Origin: Triticum aestivum
Lineage: Eukaryota; Streptophyta; Magnoliopsida; Poales; Poaceae
Assembly: GCF_018294505.1 (NCBI RefSeq)
Contig: NC_057802.1
Location: 552,214,202-552,278,201, forward strand
Length of the DNA stretch: 64,000 bases
Reading direction: 5' to 3'
The notes below the pieces were generated by a model. The model was given only the letters and a program-made list of their open reading frames with translations, had not been told where the DNA came from and made no database searches. This document shows positions 9,663-21,157 of this stretch, piece after piece (the first letter of the stretch is position 1; every line of letters begins with the position of its first letter). The position numbers were made by a program, and so were the translations under genes.

Positions 9663-12600
9663 CTAAAAGAGAAACAAGCAGACACATCACATGTTTACCA
9701 TGTTGTATATGAAACTCATTTTGGTAAATGATTTCAGTAGTAAAGTGGATAGGATAACAACATGAAACAAACATATATCTATGTACCATGGTCACTTTAT
9801 GCTTTATATCATTCTAGTTTTTGTTGCCAAATCAACATAGAGACACAGTTCAAATAATATTTGTTCAAGACAAAGCAGAATAGACAGAATATAAGTGTGG
9901 GTAACTATAGATCAATAACAACACTTGTAATGTGCATGGCATGAGAACATAACTGTTTATTCAATTGAAACTGAAATCAACATAGAGCAGGTTACAACAG
10001 CAAACCAGTTAAAGAAACAGATTTAAAACATACCTGTTGCGCCATTGGAGTTTCAATTCCATCCTTTAAATTTGAAAATAGTTGGTATGAGTAAATACAG
10101 TAATGCAAGAGCAAAGGAGTATGAACCATAGCTACAGAACCTGACCTAAGAACAAATCTTCTTCTCCTTTAAGCGTTGAGTTGGGATTCGGAGTGGCGGT
10201 CCTCGTGCTTTGGGCACTGCAGTTCCCTTACTAACTGCTCGTGTTTGGGTGCTCTGTGGTGGAGACGGTGCTGTGTCAACTGGAACTGGGTTACTATCTG
10301 CCGGGGTTGGGGTTAGAAGGGGTGTAGCTGGTTCTCTGTCCAACTGGGTAGGGGTACAATCTGCGAGAGTCTGGGTTATGTGTGGTGGATCTGGTCCTTG
10401 GGCAAGTACAACCGTGGTTCTATCTGCATCAACTGGTAGCACTATGTTTTCTGAAGACCGTGTTGTTACTCCCTTAGATACTGCCATCACGCTCTCCAAT
10501 TCAAATGGTTGATAAACAAGAAAAGTAATTGAAAGTATAGACATTGTATGATAGACATGTGCAATGGATAGTGGGGAATAAAAGAGGGCATGAAATAATT
10601 CATATTTGTGTTGTCTAACCAAACAGGATAGCATGACACAATTGCACATATATGATGGCTAACTAAATAGGATAGCATGACACAATTTCACATTATGATG
10701 GCTAACTAAAAAAGATGGAAAGACATAGTTCAAAATATGAGACTATGTAAACATGATGACATGACATAACTATATAATGTGTTTATTAAATAGGTTGGCA
10801 TGCCATAATTCACATACATTCACGGATAGAATGCCATAATTCAAAATATGATGACTGTAAACACTAAACAGGATGAGATGATATAACTATATGATGTCTT
10901 TATTAAATGGGTTGCCATGCCATAATTCAGATACATGATGTGTATGTACTATGTAAACATGATGGCATGATATAATTCAAATATATGATTTATATAGTAA
11001 GCAAGTATGCAGAAGGGCAATCCATATATGATGTAAAAACTAAGCAATGCAAGACAACATGCATGACATGGGTAATATAACCCTGCCAAGTTTGAGCATA
11101 GACCTCAGGGGGGAAATAGGACTGGTCATCAGTCTGAATCCTCCTCTGAGGAGCTCTCTGTAACCAGCAAGATGTCTGCTTCAGCAGGTAGCATTGTCTG
11201 CTCTGAATACCTTGTTTTCACTCCAGATACTTCCATCACCGCTTCAAATGGCTGATGCACAGGAAGAGTAGTTGAATATACAAACGTTGTCGACAAATGG
11301 AACACGTAATACAAAAAAATGATAGCATGATATAATTCACATACATGATGATTGGCTAAACAACATGGCGTTGCATAATTCACATATATAATGCCTTTGC
11401 AACAAGATAGCACTGTATAATTCACATATATAATGTCTTGCAACAAGATGGCAATGCATAATTCACATATATGGTAATCAGACACTGAACAGGTGGCATT
11501 CACACAAAGCATGTCTAAACTAATCAAATGACATAGCAATGCGAAACACCATACGCACGATATGAGCAACATAANNNNNNNNNNNNNNNNNNNNNNNNNN
11601 NNNNNNNNNNNNNNNNNNNNNNNNNNNNNNNNNNNNNNNNNNNNNNNNNNNNNNNNNNNNNNNNNNNNNNNNNNNNNNNNNNNNNNNNNNNNNNNNNNNN
11701 NNNNNNNNNNNNNNNNNNNNNNNNNNNNNNNNNNNNNNNNNNNNNNNNNNNNNNNNNNNNNNNNNNNNNNNNNNNNNNNNNNNNNNNNNNNNNNNNNNNN
11801 NNNNNNNNNNNNNNNNNNNNNNNNNNNNNNNNNNNNNNNNNNCTCCTCTGAGGAGCTATCCGTAACCAGCGAGATATGCGCTTCGTCAGATAGCATAGTC
11901 TGCTCTGAAGACTTTGTTTTCACTCCAGAATTTGCCATCATCGTGTCAAATGGCTGATGCACACGAAGAGCAGTTGAATGTACTAACATTGTTGACAAAT
12001 GTAATATGTAACAAAAAAAAGGATGGCCTGATATAATTTACATATAAGATGACTGGCTAAGCAGGATGGCATTGCAAAATTCACATATATGATGCCTGGC
12101 TAAACAAGATGGCATTGCATAATTCACATAAACGATGAATAAACTAAACAGATGGCACTCGCACAAAGGATGTCTAAACTAAGCAGATGACATATTTGAT
12201 GTATAAAGTAAGCAATGCAAGACACCATATGCATGATATAACCAACATCAGCATGCCAAGTTAGAGCGAAGACCTCAGGCGGTAAATAGGAGTTGTCTTC
12301 TCCTTCTGAATCCCCCTCAGAACAGATATCTTCCTCTCGATTACAATCCGAAATGCGTGGAGGGGGGGCTGCCTTTGTGCCTACCATGGAGCGACGTCTG
12401 CATGAAATTTTATTGCCACGCAAGGCTCGTCTCTTTTGCTCTACATGTTTAGTTCCATTGTTTACAACAACTGTCATGCATAGGAATAAAACATAGTGAG
12501 ATTATGTAAGGAGTGCATGCAGAAATCCAGAGTGATGGTAGCACCTGTGGATAGACCCAAAACCAGTAATAGCAGGCAGATAATGGCTTCAGTTAAAAAT

Positions 12601-15029
12601 ACAGATAATGGCTTCTTTACTGTTTGTTTCCCACCCAACATGAAACTCATAGTAGACACCGGGATTAACCAGATAGTAGATAGATACTATTGATAGCGGC
12701 CCCGATATGTACCCCACAACCATTTAAAAACTCAAGTTTGACCATTAGTTTGGAGCTGACTCAGAGTCTAATCGGTGAACAGGATGATAAAGTAGCATGT
12801 AATATTAAGCGATGCATAACGTAAGCAGACACGAAAGAGTGCGACCTCTCTTGCGGACCCGTGTAGTCCTCGAGGTCATCTGCTCGGTTGATGATGGTAA
12901 TGCAGTTTTCATGGCTGCCAGCGGCGGGGAAGAAGATCTGAGGCGGCGAAAGACAGTCTGGAGGCCGGATCCCTGCTGTGCTAGACCCTTCTGTCGTTGG
13001 AGCAGCTGAGCTGGGGTGGACGATGGCGCAGCAGGAGCGGGACAAACCACGCAAGGTTTTCTTTGACAACTATCTGTAAGAGAAGTAATTCTGTAAGGGC
13101 TCGTTTGAATTGGAGGATTCCAACAATGCAGGGATAGGAAATAGACAGGAATAGGATAGGAATGCACGTGCAAAACAGAGAATTTAAAAACACAGGATTT
13201 CTGCCAATCTGGGTGTTTGATTCACAACAATTGGAAGATCACAGGATGCAAAGAAGCATGGTGAGATTAAGTCAAACCACAAGAAAATGTACGATTATAA
13301 TGATTATGCTACTATCTCTTAGTCTTGTGCTTCATGAATAGGAATTTGAAAAGGAGGACAAGTGAAAATTAAAATTCCTACGTTTTTTCTTTCAAGGAGA
13401 CACTAAAGGAACAAATCCGTGTGCTCAGTGGACAATATATATAACATGTAGAGTAAAAAAGAGATGCAACAAGTGTACAACCTCTTTGGAGAAGCCATGT
13501 CGATCTCAGCGTGATTGGGTTGGCCGATGAGGATGCTCTGGCTGAATTTGCTGTCGGAGGAGGGGAAGAAGATCTTAGGCATCTGGAGATGGAGCCCGAG
13601 GTACTGCTCCGCTGTGATGGAGGGTTTCGTCGTTGGAGCAGCTCCGGTGAGTTGTACGACGCCGAGGCTGAAGCAGGACAAGAGAGACAACGAACAACGT
13701 TAACCTGAGTGGAATTCTAATAGCATCTCCAATACATGACATAAAATACATAACCACAAAGTGCTAGATGTAAAATACATTAGCCGCTCATCTCTGAACT
13801 TAACTGTCGAAACTGAATTTTGCTGTCGAAACTGAATTTTGCTGTCGAAACTGAACGCACTAGCAAGGTGAGGCTACACGTCGGTCGACTGACTTTTTCA
13901 TCTCTGGTTAGTCGATTTTGCAGCCGTTGGATACGAAATCAAGGGCCTGCGGTTCATCTTCAACCTCCCCCCCGAGCCGCCAGCCACCACCGGGCAAACA
14001 GCAGCCCCTCGCCGCCCGCGGCCGGCGGTGCGCCGCCCCGCCCACCCCGAAAACACTCCCCACCGCCGGTCCACCGCCGCCCCGGCCATCCCTCTAGGCC
14101 NNNNNNNNNNNNNNNNNNNNNNNNNNNNNNNNNNNNNNNNNNNNNNNNNNNNNNNNNNNNNNNNNNNNNNNNNNNNNNNNNNNNNNNNNNNNNNNNNNNN
14201 NNNNNNNNNNNNNNNNNNNNNNNNNNNNNNNNNNNNNNNNNNNNNNNNNNNNNNNNNNNNNNNNNNNNNNNNNNNNNNNNNNNNNNNNNNNNNNNNNNNN
14301 NNNNNNNNNNNNNNNNNNNNNNNNNNNNNNNNNNNNNNNNNNNNNNNNNNNNNNNNNNNNNNNNNNNNNNNNNNNNNNNNNNNNNNNNNNNNNNNNNNNN
14401 NNNNNNNNNNNNNNNNNNNNNNNNNNNNNNNNNNNNNNNNNNNNNNNNNNNNNNNNNNNNNNNNNNNNNNNNNNNNNNNNNNNNNNNNNNNNNNNNNNNN
14501 NNNNNNNNNNNNNNNNNNNNNNNNNNNNNNNNNNNGCCCCGCCACCGCCGGCGACCACCGCCCCCATCCTGAACCCTAAGATAGATAGTGGGGGTACCTC
14601 TCCGGCGAGCCCCCCTCCCCGCTGCGGCTGGTTCTTTCTTCACCCCGGCGAGCCCCCCACCCCCTGAAAATCGATTGACCCAAAAGTCGATTTAGTCGAC
14701 TAAAGTGTAGCTAAATCGGAGCAGCATCGCAAGCAAGAGCAAGAGCGAGAGCAGCAACGCGAGCAAGAGTAGACCAGGCAGGGGACCGAGAGCAAGAGTA
14801 GAGCAGCAACGCGAGCGAGAGCTAAAGCAGCAACAACTCCTACTGATGTGGACGTCGCCGTCGAGGGAGCGACGTCGTGGAGGAAGTGGCCGGCGACGCC
14901 ACCATGGATGGAGCCGTGCCGTGTCGGCTCGGGACCGAGCGCCGGCAGCACCGTGAGATCGAATCAAGAAGAAAATGCGGCGATTAGTGTACAACCTCTT
15001 TTGTGGCGCCGATTAGGCCGCAGCTTCAT
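9225..15029 (-). CDS. CACTA-borne multi-exon gene of unknown function
   Basis: Exons were assembled by consensus splice sites and phase: 15029-14996 (ATG, MKLRPNRRHKR), 13667-13482, 13073-12846, 12470-12247, 11953 into the gap at 11842, 11251 to about 11083, 10508-10148, 10063-10034 and 9662-9225 (stop TGA). The first four join without breaking frame, leaving one base (G) at each of the first three donors. The product is Ser/Pro/Arg-rich at the N-terminus, acidic in the middle and coiled-coil-like at the C-terminus. No catalytic motif is seen. It resembles the second, non-TNP2 gene often carried by Triticeae CACTA elements, but I cannot name it. Probable breaks: a TGA in the 11083-11251 exon (near 11129) and no clear donor after the 10148 exon, which ends in TAG. 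It may be a decayed copy. Confidence 0.55.
10148..10508 (-). CDS. Pro/Thr-rich exon of the CACTA cargo gene
   Basis: The frame reads from the conserved PFE start through VTTRSSENIVLPVDADRTTV into a degenerate Pro/Thr repeat (TPTPADSNPVPVDTAPSPP) and ends LKEKKICS followed by TAG. Its first half aligns with the exons at 11083-11251 and 11843-11953. The base pair where those copies have the acceptor AG is AA here (complement of 10509-10510). Either this exon is spliced elsewhere or it is dead. Confidence 0.5.
10530..12240. repeat. AT-rich intronic minisatellite
   Basis: Diverged copies of a roughly 45-base unit containing GATGGCATGACATAATTCAC recur at about 10530-11060, 11320-11560 and 12010-12240, in the spacers between duplicated exons. 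No coding content. Confidence 0.65.
11575..11842. other. assembly gap (268 N)
   Basis: A run of N that interrupts one duplicated exon of the CACTA cargo gene. Reading frames that cross it are not real. Confidence 1.
12247..12470 (-). CDS. basic-to-acidic exon of the CACTA cargo gene
   Basis: The acceptor CATGACAG leads into a frame reading VVNNGTKHVEQKRRALRGNK, then an acidic stretch (REEDICSEGDSEGEDNS) and LPPEVFALTWHAD. A GT donor at 12246-12245 leaves phase 0, which suits the next exon (CCA TTT GAC). The basic stretch could be a nuclear localisation signal. The phase also fits the upstream exon, which leaves one base. Confidence 0.55.
12846..13073 (-). CDS. Ser/Arg-rich exon of the CACTA cargo gene, copy 2
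   Basis: Acceptor CTTACAG (13074-13075), donor GT at 12845-12844, 228 bases. The frame reads SCQRKPCVVCPAPAAPSSTP, then QLLQRQKG and LRSSSPP, ending RVRKR. It is a diverged tandem copy of the exon at 13482-13667: both contain LLQR and LRSSSPP at matching spacing and end in a basic residue plus one base. Confidence 0.55.
13482..13667 (-). CDS. Ser/Arg-rich exon of the CACTA cargo gene, copy 1
   Basis: Acceptor GCTTCAG (13668-13669), donor GT at 13481-13480, 186 bases. The frame reads SASYNSPELLQRRNPPSQRS and LRSSSPPPTANSARASSSAN, ending WLLQR. Its donor context (AAAGAG then GTTGTACAC) is repeated at the donor of the first exon (14996), so the exon-end and intron-start were duplicated together. 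Confidence 0.55.
14101..14535. other. assembly gap (435 N)
   Basis: A run of N inside the first intron of the cargo gene, flanked by very GC-rich sequence (13960-14100 and 14536-14660). The long open frames spanning it are artefacts. Confidence 1.
14996..15029 (-). CDS. first coding exon of the CACTA cargo gene
   Basis: Thirty-four bases starting at an ATG (15029) and reading MKLRPNRRHKR plus one base, then GT at 14995-14994. The phase fits the exon at 13667. GC-rich sequence upstream to about 15400 could hold the 5' UTR and promoter. The start was chosen because it is the only frame that reaches this donor open and in phase; an additional upstream exon cannot be excluded. Confidence 0.4.
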
Positions 15030-15399
15030 CCGAGGAAACGGTGATGATGATGCTCTTCCGGTGGTGCAGGTGAAGACGGCGGTGTGGGAATGGAGGTGGC
15101 GCGAAAGACGAGGGGAACGTCGGGGCAGCTCCTTGGAGGTGGAGGACGGGGTGGATGAGCCGGCGGGACGATGAGATCGACGACGGATCTCCGGTATGGT
15201 GGATGAGGGACGTCGAGGTGTTGCTGTGGACGACGTCGTCGGGGAAGAGGCTCCGGCTCGGTGGCGGACGGAGCAGGGTGTGGGGTTTCGTCGCGGGTTT
15301 TCGCGGCCTCGGTGTACAAATGGGTGGGCAGATGGGATGGCAGTGGGGAACCATGGCTTAGAGACGCGCTTGTCCGAAATGTGCGGTAAGTTATGAAAG

Positions 15400-16500
15400 T
15401 ACCCCCACTGATTTGAGGCGGTTCTTTCGGTTCAGGGGTACCACGGGCATTTTGCGTGTCGGGATTTCACAGGAGGTGGGAGTTTTCGCGTGTGTTGTAA
15501 TTTCAGTATAGCAAGGCGCGGGTTGAGATGGAGGGAGTTGTCGGAGCACAACGAGACAAAGATATATCTTAAATATTTCGGGCTAACATGGCGCGGGTTG
15601 AAATTTCCGGACAAGCCTAACGTGTACTGTACCAAATCAATGCGCACTACAAATGTCATTCAAAACTTCGAATTCATGTTATGTTCAATTAAAATATTTC
15701 GCTACGTGTATAATGCATGCAACCTACTACTCAAATGAACGTTTTAGTGCATTCCAAACGTATATACTACCGCTTCAATATGAACTAAATTTGAATTCGT
15801 TTCTCTACTTGAATAAGATCTACAGTAATGATTGTTGTGAAGTCAAAGCCTTTGAATTCATTTCTCCGTTTTAATAAGATCTACAATCATCATTATTGTC
15901 AAGTTAAACCATCGTTTGTGTATTATCTTCACAGCACACCACATGATTAGTCTCGAGTTACATATGAACTATGTGTACTATATGAACTCGAACTAGATTT
16001 TTTGAATCCACTTTATTTTTATTTCAAATCACATTACATTTCTAGCTCTAGCTAGATCTTCATAATCTAAACCATGTCTCATATGTATAATGTGTTTATC
16101 ACATTATGTATGGTGCCCCGCCCCCTACGCCTACAAGTATTTAGATGTGAGTTGCAAACACCACACATTACCACAAATTCAAATAAAATGTGAGAATGTT
16201 CGATATATAGTATTGTTTAGATTGTTCGATATTTAGTTGTAAGCTGCAAACGCCACACATTATCACAAATTCAAATAAAATGTGAGATTGTTTGATGTAT
16301 AGTATGGTTTAGATTGTTCGGCATTTAGCTGTGAGTTGCAAACGCCATGCATTATCACATTATGGTATAACATGTGCACAACACGTGTATCACCGCTATA
16401 TTCATGCATGCAATGTTTAAAACACTATGATCTCCTATTCAAATATATGAATCCGCTTTCATATCAAATTATGATCTTTGTTAGTCTCTTACACCTACAC
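15400..16500. other. AT-rich non-coding stretch inside CACTA
   Basis: No credible reading frame. A direct duplication of a roughly 110-base segment (GAGTTGCAAACACCACACAT and GAGTTGCAAACGCCATGCAT as markers) occurs at about 16140-16360, in three diverged passes. Nothing else is recognised. Confidence 0.5.
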
Positions 16501-17445
16501 AATCCTCTAACCTTTGTAGCTACCACTAACTTCCTCTCGTGCATGCACACGCCCTCCTCGCCCTCCCCCTCCCTCGGCATTCTATCCACCGGCACATTGA
16601 TTTTCTCTTTAGGTCGTTCTCCCAGAGCCTCCACAACTCCTTTCCGACACACATCGATCGATAAACCTCTCCAGCGATGCCTGCCTACAACATACACACA
16701 CACCTTCAATCTCCTCCTTTAGGTGTCCTTGCCTCGTGTCTCTCATACGATCAGACACACGTGTAAACTCTCGCCCCTCTTTTCATCGATCTCACAATCG
16801 CACACTCCTCCCCCTATCTAGCTAGTAGTTGGGCCTCTCGCACCACCTCCTAGCTCCGTTCTCTCTGTCCATCCATCTCGCTGGGCCTTATTTGCCTCTA
16901 ACAAATGGACGTACACCGACCGATCTCTCGCTATACATATAGCTAGCTAGGTCCTTATAACTCGTTTTTACCCACACGTCAATCGATCTACCTCATTAGT
17001 TGTGTCTCTCCCTTCCTCCGACAAACAACAATTGATCTACCGATCTAGTTAGGTTTGCTTACCAAACACATGGTTCCCGTTCATCGTCCATTGATGCGTC
17101 CCGACAGATCTATCACGCACAGGCACACACAGAAACACATCCCCACTCTTATTGATAACATTGCAGTTCCACCCTCAGTTTGTCTAGTAGGCCTCTCCCA
17201 CCATCTTCGAGAAGCAACTCCATCACCCATCCAGCACTCTACCCCTCTCCCTCCCTCTCACTCCCTCTCTCTCCTCTCTCTCTCTGTCCCATCATATTTC
17301 CCGTCCTTCAGTTATGTATGGATGTCGACCGATCTCCCTCAAGACATAGCTGGGTCTCTCCTTCTCAACACATATACGAGTCGTTCTACCTCTATAGTTA
17401 GGCCTCTGCCTACCCCTCCCCCCACCCCCTCCCCCCACACACACC
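16500..17445. other. pyrimidine-rich non-coding stretch
   Basis: Dominated by CTC/TCC-rich runs with scattered CGATCGAT and CACACA words, on the edge of the largest gap. Open frames here come from low complexity. Confidence 0.5.
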
Positions 17446-18304
17446 NNNNNNNNNNNNNNNNNNNNNNNNNNNNNNNNNNNNNNNNNNNNNNNNNNNNNNN
17501 NNNNNNNNNNNNNNNNNNNNNNNNNNNNNNNNNNNNNNNNNNNNNNNNNNNNNNNNNNNNNNNNNNNNNNNNNNNNNNNNNNNNNNNNNNNNNNNNNNNN
17601 NNNNNNNNNNNNNNNNNNNNNNNNNNNNNNNNNNNNNNNNNNNNNNNNNNNNNNNNNNNNNNNNNNNNNNNNNNNNNNNNNNNNNNNNNNNNNNNNNNNN
17701 NNNNNNNNNNNNNNNNNNNNNNNNNNNNNNNNNNNNNNNNNNNNNNNNNNNNNNNNNNNNNNNNNNNNNNNNNNNNNNNNNNNNNNNNNNNNNNNNNNNN
17801 NNNNNNNNNNNNNNNNNNNNNNNNNNNNNNNNNNNNNNNNNNNNNNNNNNNNNNNNNNNNNNNNNNNNNNNNNNNNNNNNNNNNNNNNNNNNNNNNNNNN
17901 NNNNNNNNNNNNNNNNNNNNNNNNNNNNNNNNNNNNNNNNNNNNNNNNNNNNNNNNNNNNNNNNNNNNNNNNNNNNNNNNNNNNNNNNNNNNNNNNNNNN
18001 NNNNNNNNNNNNNNNNNNNNNNNNNNNNNNNNNNNNNNNNNNNNNNNNNNNNNNNNNNNNNNNNNNNNNNNNNNNNNNNNNNNNNNNNNNNNNNNNNNNN
18101 NNNNNNNNNNNNNNNNNNNNNNNNNNNNNNNNNNNNNNNNNNNNNNNNNNNNNNNNNNNNNNNNNNNNNNNNNNNNNNNNNNNNNNNNNNNNNNNNNNNN
18201 NNNNNNNNNNNNNNNNNNNNNNNNNNNNNNNNNNNNNNNNNNNNNNNNNNNNNNNNNNNNNNNNNNNNNNNNNNNNNNNNNNNNNNNNNNNNNNNNNNNN
18301 NNNN
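17446..18304. other. assembly gap (859 N)
   Basis: The largest run of N in the window, bordered on the left by a C-rich microsatellite-like run. Frames of 305-543 codons across it are artefacts. Confidence 1.
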
Positions 18305-18658
18305 ACCCCAAAACAAAAAACACTCACGAACGCGGTTTGTATCTCTCACACACACCCACGTTGGTGGGGGACGTGCACGAAGAGAAGAGGTGCATGCAAG
18401 GCGCACGTACTCCCGTGTCTTTCCCAACCACACCCGCGCGGGTACACGGTGGAGCTCATTTCTATACGAAAAAGGCAGCCCACGTGGTAATTTGGCACGT
18501 GTACTGGTTGTCCACTTGGTGGAGGGAGGATCGTCTACCACGGGTGAACAAACAAATTGCAACTTGACGTGTTATGTTAAAAAAAGAGGCAAACCATGTG
18601 GGGCCTACCTTAGAGGCAAGGCTCTATACACTGGAGTACTTTTGATGTGTCCCATCAA

Positions 18659-18800
18659 CTCGCAGAACGAGGAGAAGCTTGCTTAGTACGCCGTCTCCCC
18701 CACCCACGGGCGCGGTGGCTCGCAGGATGAGGTGAAGCTTGCTCCGCCTTACGCCCGCTCCCTCGCCCATGCGCGCGGTGGCTCGCAGGACGAGGAGAAA
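18659..18800. repeat. tandem repeat, unit about 60 bp, 2.3 copies
   Basis: Units begin with CTCGCAG(A/G)A(C/T)GAGG at 18659, 18719 and 18782 and include GTGAAGCTTGCT-like words. The third unit is cut short where a Stowaway fragment starts. Confidence 0.7.
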
Positions 18801-18809
18801 AATTTACTA

Positions 18810-18984
18810 CTCCCTCCGTTTACTCCTCGTCCCTACTACCTTGGTTATAGAGATTATATCATATTGTTTGGAATATATATGTCCTTTAGTACATTTCAAT
18901 ATGAACTACTAGTACATACTCCAAACACTGATGAATATAGACGTATTTTAGAGTGTAGATTCACTCATTTTGCTCCGTATGTAG
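18810..18984. mobile_element. truncated Stowaway-type MITE
   Basis: It begins TA-CTCCCTCCGTTTACTCC and contains the typical internal words ATAGACGTATTTTAGAGTGT and TTTTGCTCCGTATGTAG. The right inverted repeat is missing. It belongs to the Tc1/mariner-derived MITEs common in wheat. Confidence 0.75.
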
Positions 18985-19930
18985 CACTCTCCCTCGCCCC
19001 TCGACCCTCGCCCACATGGTGGACGTGCATCAATTCATTCGGTCTCATATAGCCAGAACGATTTATACTGCACTACCATTATTGCTCGACTTCCCGAAGA
19101 GGCGAAGAGCCAATCGCAAGGTTAATATTTTGGAGATGCCAAGCGCAAGGTTATAGGAGAACGAGTAGTAGGTGCCGCATCATTTATAAATAAAGTTTTT
19201 TTTCTTCATTGGCACGTACGCAATATGATAGGTTCATATGGAGAGAAAAGGAAACCGCTCCACTATATACATAGTCAGGACGGGCCAGCCTACACGGTTG
19301 CTTGCTGGGGTTGCTCTCTTCACACTCTCTCGCACAAAACGACTGTGGCCACATCTCTAACATCCTGGCAGATCACGTCCGCTTGGGGAAGGGGTGGATG
19401 CTTAGTGTAGATGCGGTGGCCGTTGCCGACGGCAAAAACCCACTGTCGGCACGTCCCGAGCAGGGGTCCCCGCCATTCTCTCTCACAAAGCCGGTGAGGT
19501 TTCCTTCGTCCCTTGCTCACTGCCGCGACGTGGGCAGTTGCCGCCTCCCGCCGCCCTCCTCAAGGTTGAGCTACGTCCCTCAGGTACAACTCCCATTACA
19601 GCCGGCTTGCACCACTGCTCCAGCTGCCCCCTGTGGATATTTCTCTACTTCTTTGCCCCGCACATACCTCTATTGGCTTCTACGTACTGTATTTGTGATG
19701 AGTTTATGTCTCATCAACTAGTCCCAGTAATCTTATTCTAATCACGCTTCTTCAATTTCTTTGCCACATGGATGCTCATCTCGATTTTGGTGAAACTGCA
19801 CAAAATGATCCGATGGTCAAAAGGTTGCAAACTTCATTTATTAGGAAGCTCGAACGTTGCCAGCAAATTGAAGCCTGGTCAGGGTTCACGGTTCAAGGGC
19901 TAGAGACTGCATGGATCGTTTTTTCCTTAG

Positions 19931-20027
19931 CTCCCTCTGTTCCAAAATAAGTGTCAACTTTAGTAGTAGTACAACTTTGTACTAAAGTTTGCACAAAGTT
20001 GAGACACTTATTTTGGAACGGAGGGAG
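19931..20027. mobile_element. Stowaway MITE, 97 bp
   Basis: It runs from CTCCCTCTGTTCCAAAATAA to the complementary end (TTATTTTGGAACGGAGGGAG), followed by TA. The two halves fold into a near-perfect hairpin around an ACTTTGTACTAAAGT centre. The left TA duplication is altered to TAG. Confidence 0.88.
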
Positions 20028-20211
20028 TACATATTTGCTATGATCTGTCAATCATTGAGATGCAATAGCATGCATGTTAGTCTCCTTTGTATTTGATGAA
20101 ATGTTGCAACGGGCAACCTTGGACGCAAGATACATGTAACAGAAGCTGGAAGCTTCACAGCATTGTACAAATTTATCTCGCTGATAAATTACAGTACGTA
20201 CTATACTAGTA

Positions 20212-20526
20212 CTTCCTCCGTTCCTAAATATAAGTCTTTGTAGAGATTTCACCATGAACCACATGCGGATGTATATAGATGCATTTTAAGTGTAGATTCA
20301 TTCATTTTGTTCCGTATGTAGTGGAATCTCTACAAAGACTTACCTACTAGTAATAGCTAGCCCCCACTACTAGGAATTCTCTATCCTCTCCTTGAGCCAC
20401 ATCATCAAAATTGATGTAGCCGTTAGATGAAGTAAACCAGTCCATAATAGCCGTCTGATCTAGATGTTGAGAGGCTCCGCACTAAGCCACATGCAAGCAT
20501 GCAGAAATATTTAGGAACGGAGGGAG
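20212..20526. mobile_element. Stowaway MITE interrupted by a 165-bp insertion
   Basis: The left arm CTTCCTCCGTTCCTAAATAT and right arm ATATTTAGGAACGGAGGGAG are flanked by TA. The internal words GTGTAGATTCATTCATTTTG and GTATGTAGTGGAATC match the common wheat mariner-type MITE. At 20343-20507 the right arm is broken (GACTTA then foreign sequence then TATTTAGG) by about 165 bases of unknown origin. Confidence 0.8.
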
Positions 20527-20789
20527 TACTATGTAAAGAGTTAGGTGTCGCACGGTGATAGTGTGAGGTGGGCCATGTAATCACTGAGCCTGTGTGTTTT
20601 CACTGCTCTTGCACGCCTCCGCTGTAAGAATGGAGAAAATTGTAATCTAGTAGTAGTACCTCCTTTCGCCGAAAGCGTGGGACATCCAGCAGTCCTACCA
20701 CCTCAGTAATAAAGACCAATGAGCCATCAAATCACATAGACCCAGCAGTAAGTTGGACGGACGAAGCAACCATCACTCTTGCGCCAGTG

Positions 20790-20990
20790 AGAGGTCGCGT
20801 CCGCTCTGCCCGGGCATGAATGCGGCACCGATTCTTTGGAGCGGCGCTGACCGTTTCGGGCGGGAAGCGCGCGCGGGCGATGGAGGGGCTTTGGGTGGGC
20901 CAGGCTGGTCAGGAGCGGGCGTGGCAGCTGTCCACATGTCCCTACCGGACACGCCTGGAAACGAGAGGATGCACCGACTCTCGTGGCTAA
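20790..20990. other. GC-rich gene-flank fragment
   Basis: It contains CGGCGCTGACCGTTTCGGGC and GCGCGCGCGGGCGA, which recur with small changes at about 26675-26720, upstream of the gene at 26443. Probably a copy of the same gene's upstream region carried separately. No coding frame. Confidence 0.5.
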
Positions 20991-21050
20991 AATCATACTA
21001 CACTACACAACATCTCTCTGTAGGAGTAGGTCGATCTGTCACTCTCTAAC

Positions 21051-21105
21051 ACACACATGCTGTTAAACACACACACACATACACACACACGCACACGCAC
21101 GCACC
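21051..21105. repeat. (AC)n microsatellite
   Basis: Imperfect AC/CACG dinucleotide run. Confidence 0.85.
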
Positions 21106-21134
21106 TTGGTCCCGTTGCACCTTCTAACGTGACT

Positions 21135-21157
21135 TATTACACCTAGACGGAGGGAGT
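21135..21157. mobile_element. right-end remnant of a Stowaway MITE
   Basis: Only the terminal ACCTAGACGGAGGGAGTA is recognisable. Confidence 0.4.

Larger units (their letters stand above)
10148..12470 (-). repeat. tandem exon-plus-intron duplications, period about 0.7 kb
   Basis: Three exon starts with CCATTTGA lie at 10508, 11251 and 11953, 743 and 702 bases apart. Each is followed by a related peptide (SEQTMLPAEADILLVTESSS in the middle copy) and by an AT-rich intron. The 3' half of the exon at 12247-12470 is a fourth relative, sharing the CCTGAGGTC...ACTTGGCA end. The introns share a word near CATAATTCACATATATGATG. The copy at 11843-11953 runs into an assembly gap. Confidence 0.75.

Noticed and set aside
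9664..10033. Possible extra exon between 10034 and 9662
   Set aside because: The stretch is AT-rich with stops in all frames and splice sites on both sides agree with an intron.
17055..18686. Frames of 305-543 codons on both strands
   Set aside because: They are held open by 859 N bases and low-complexity flanks.
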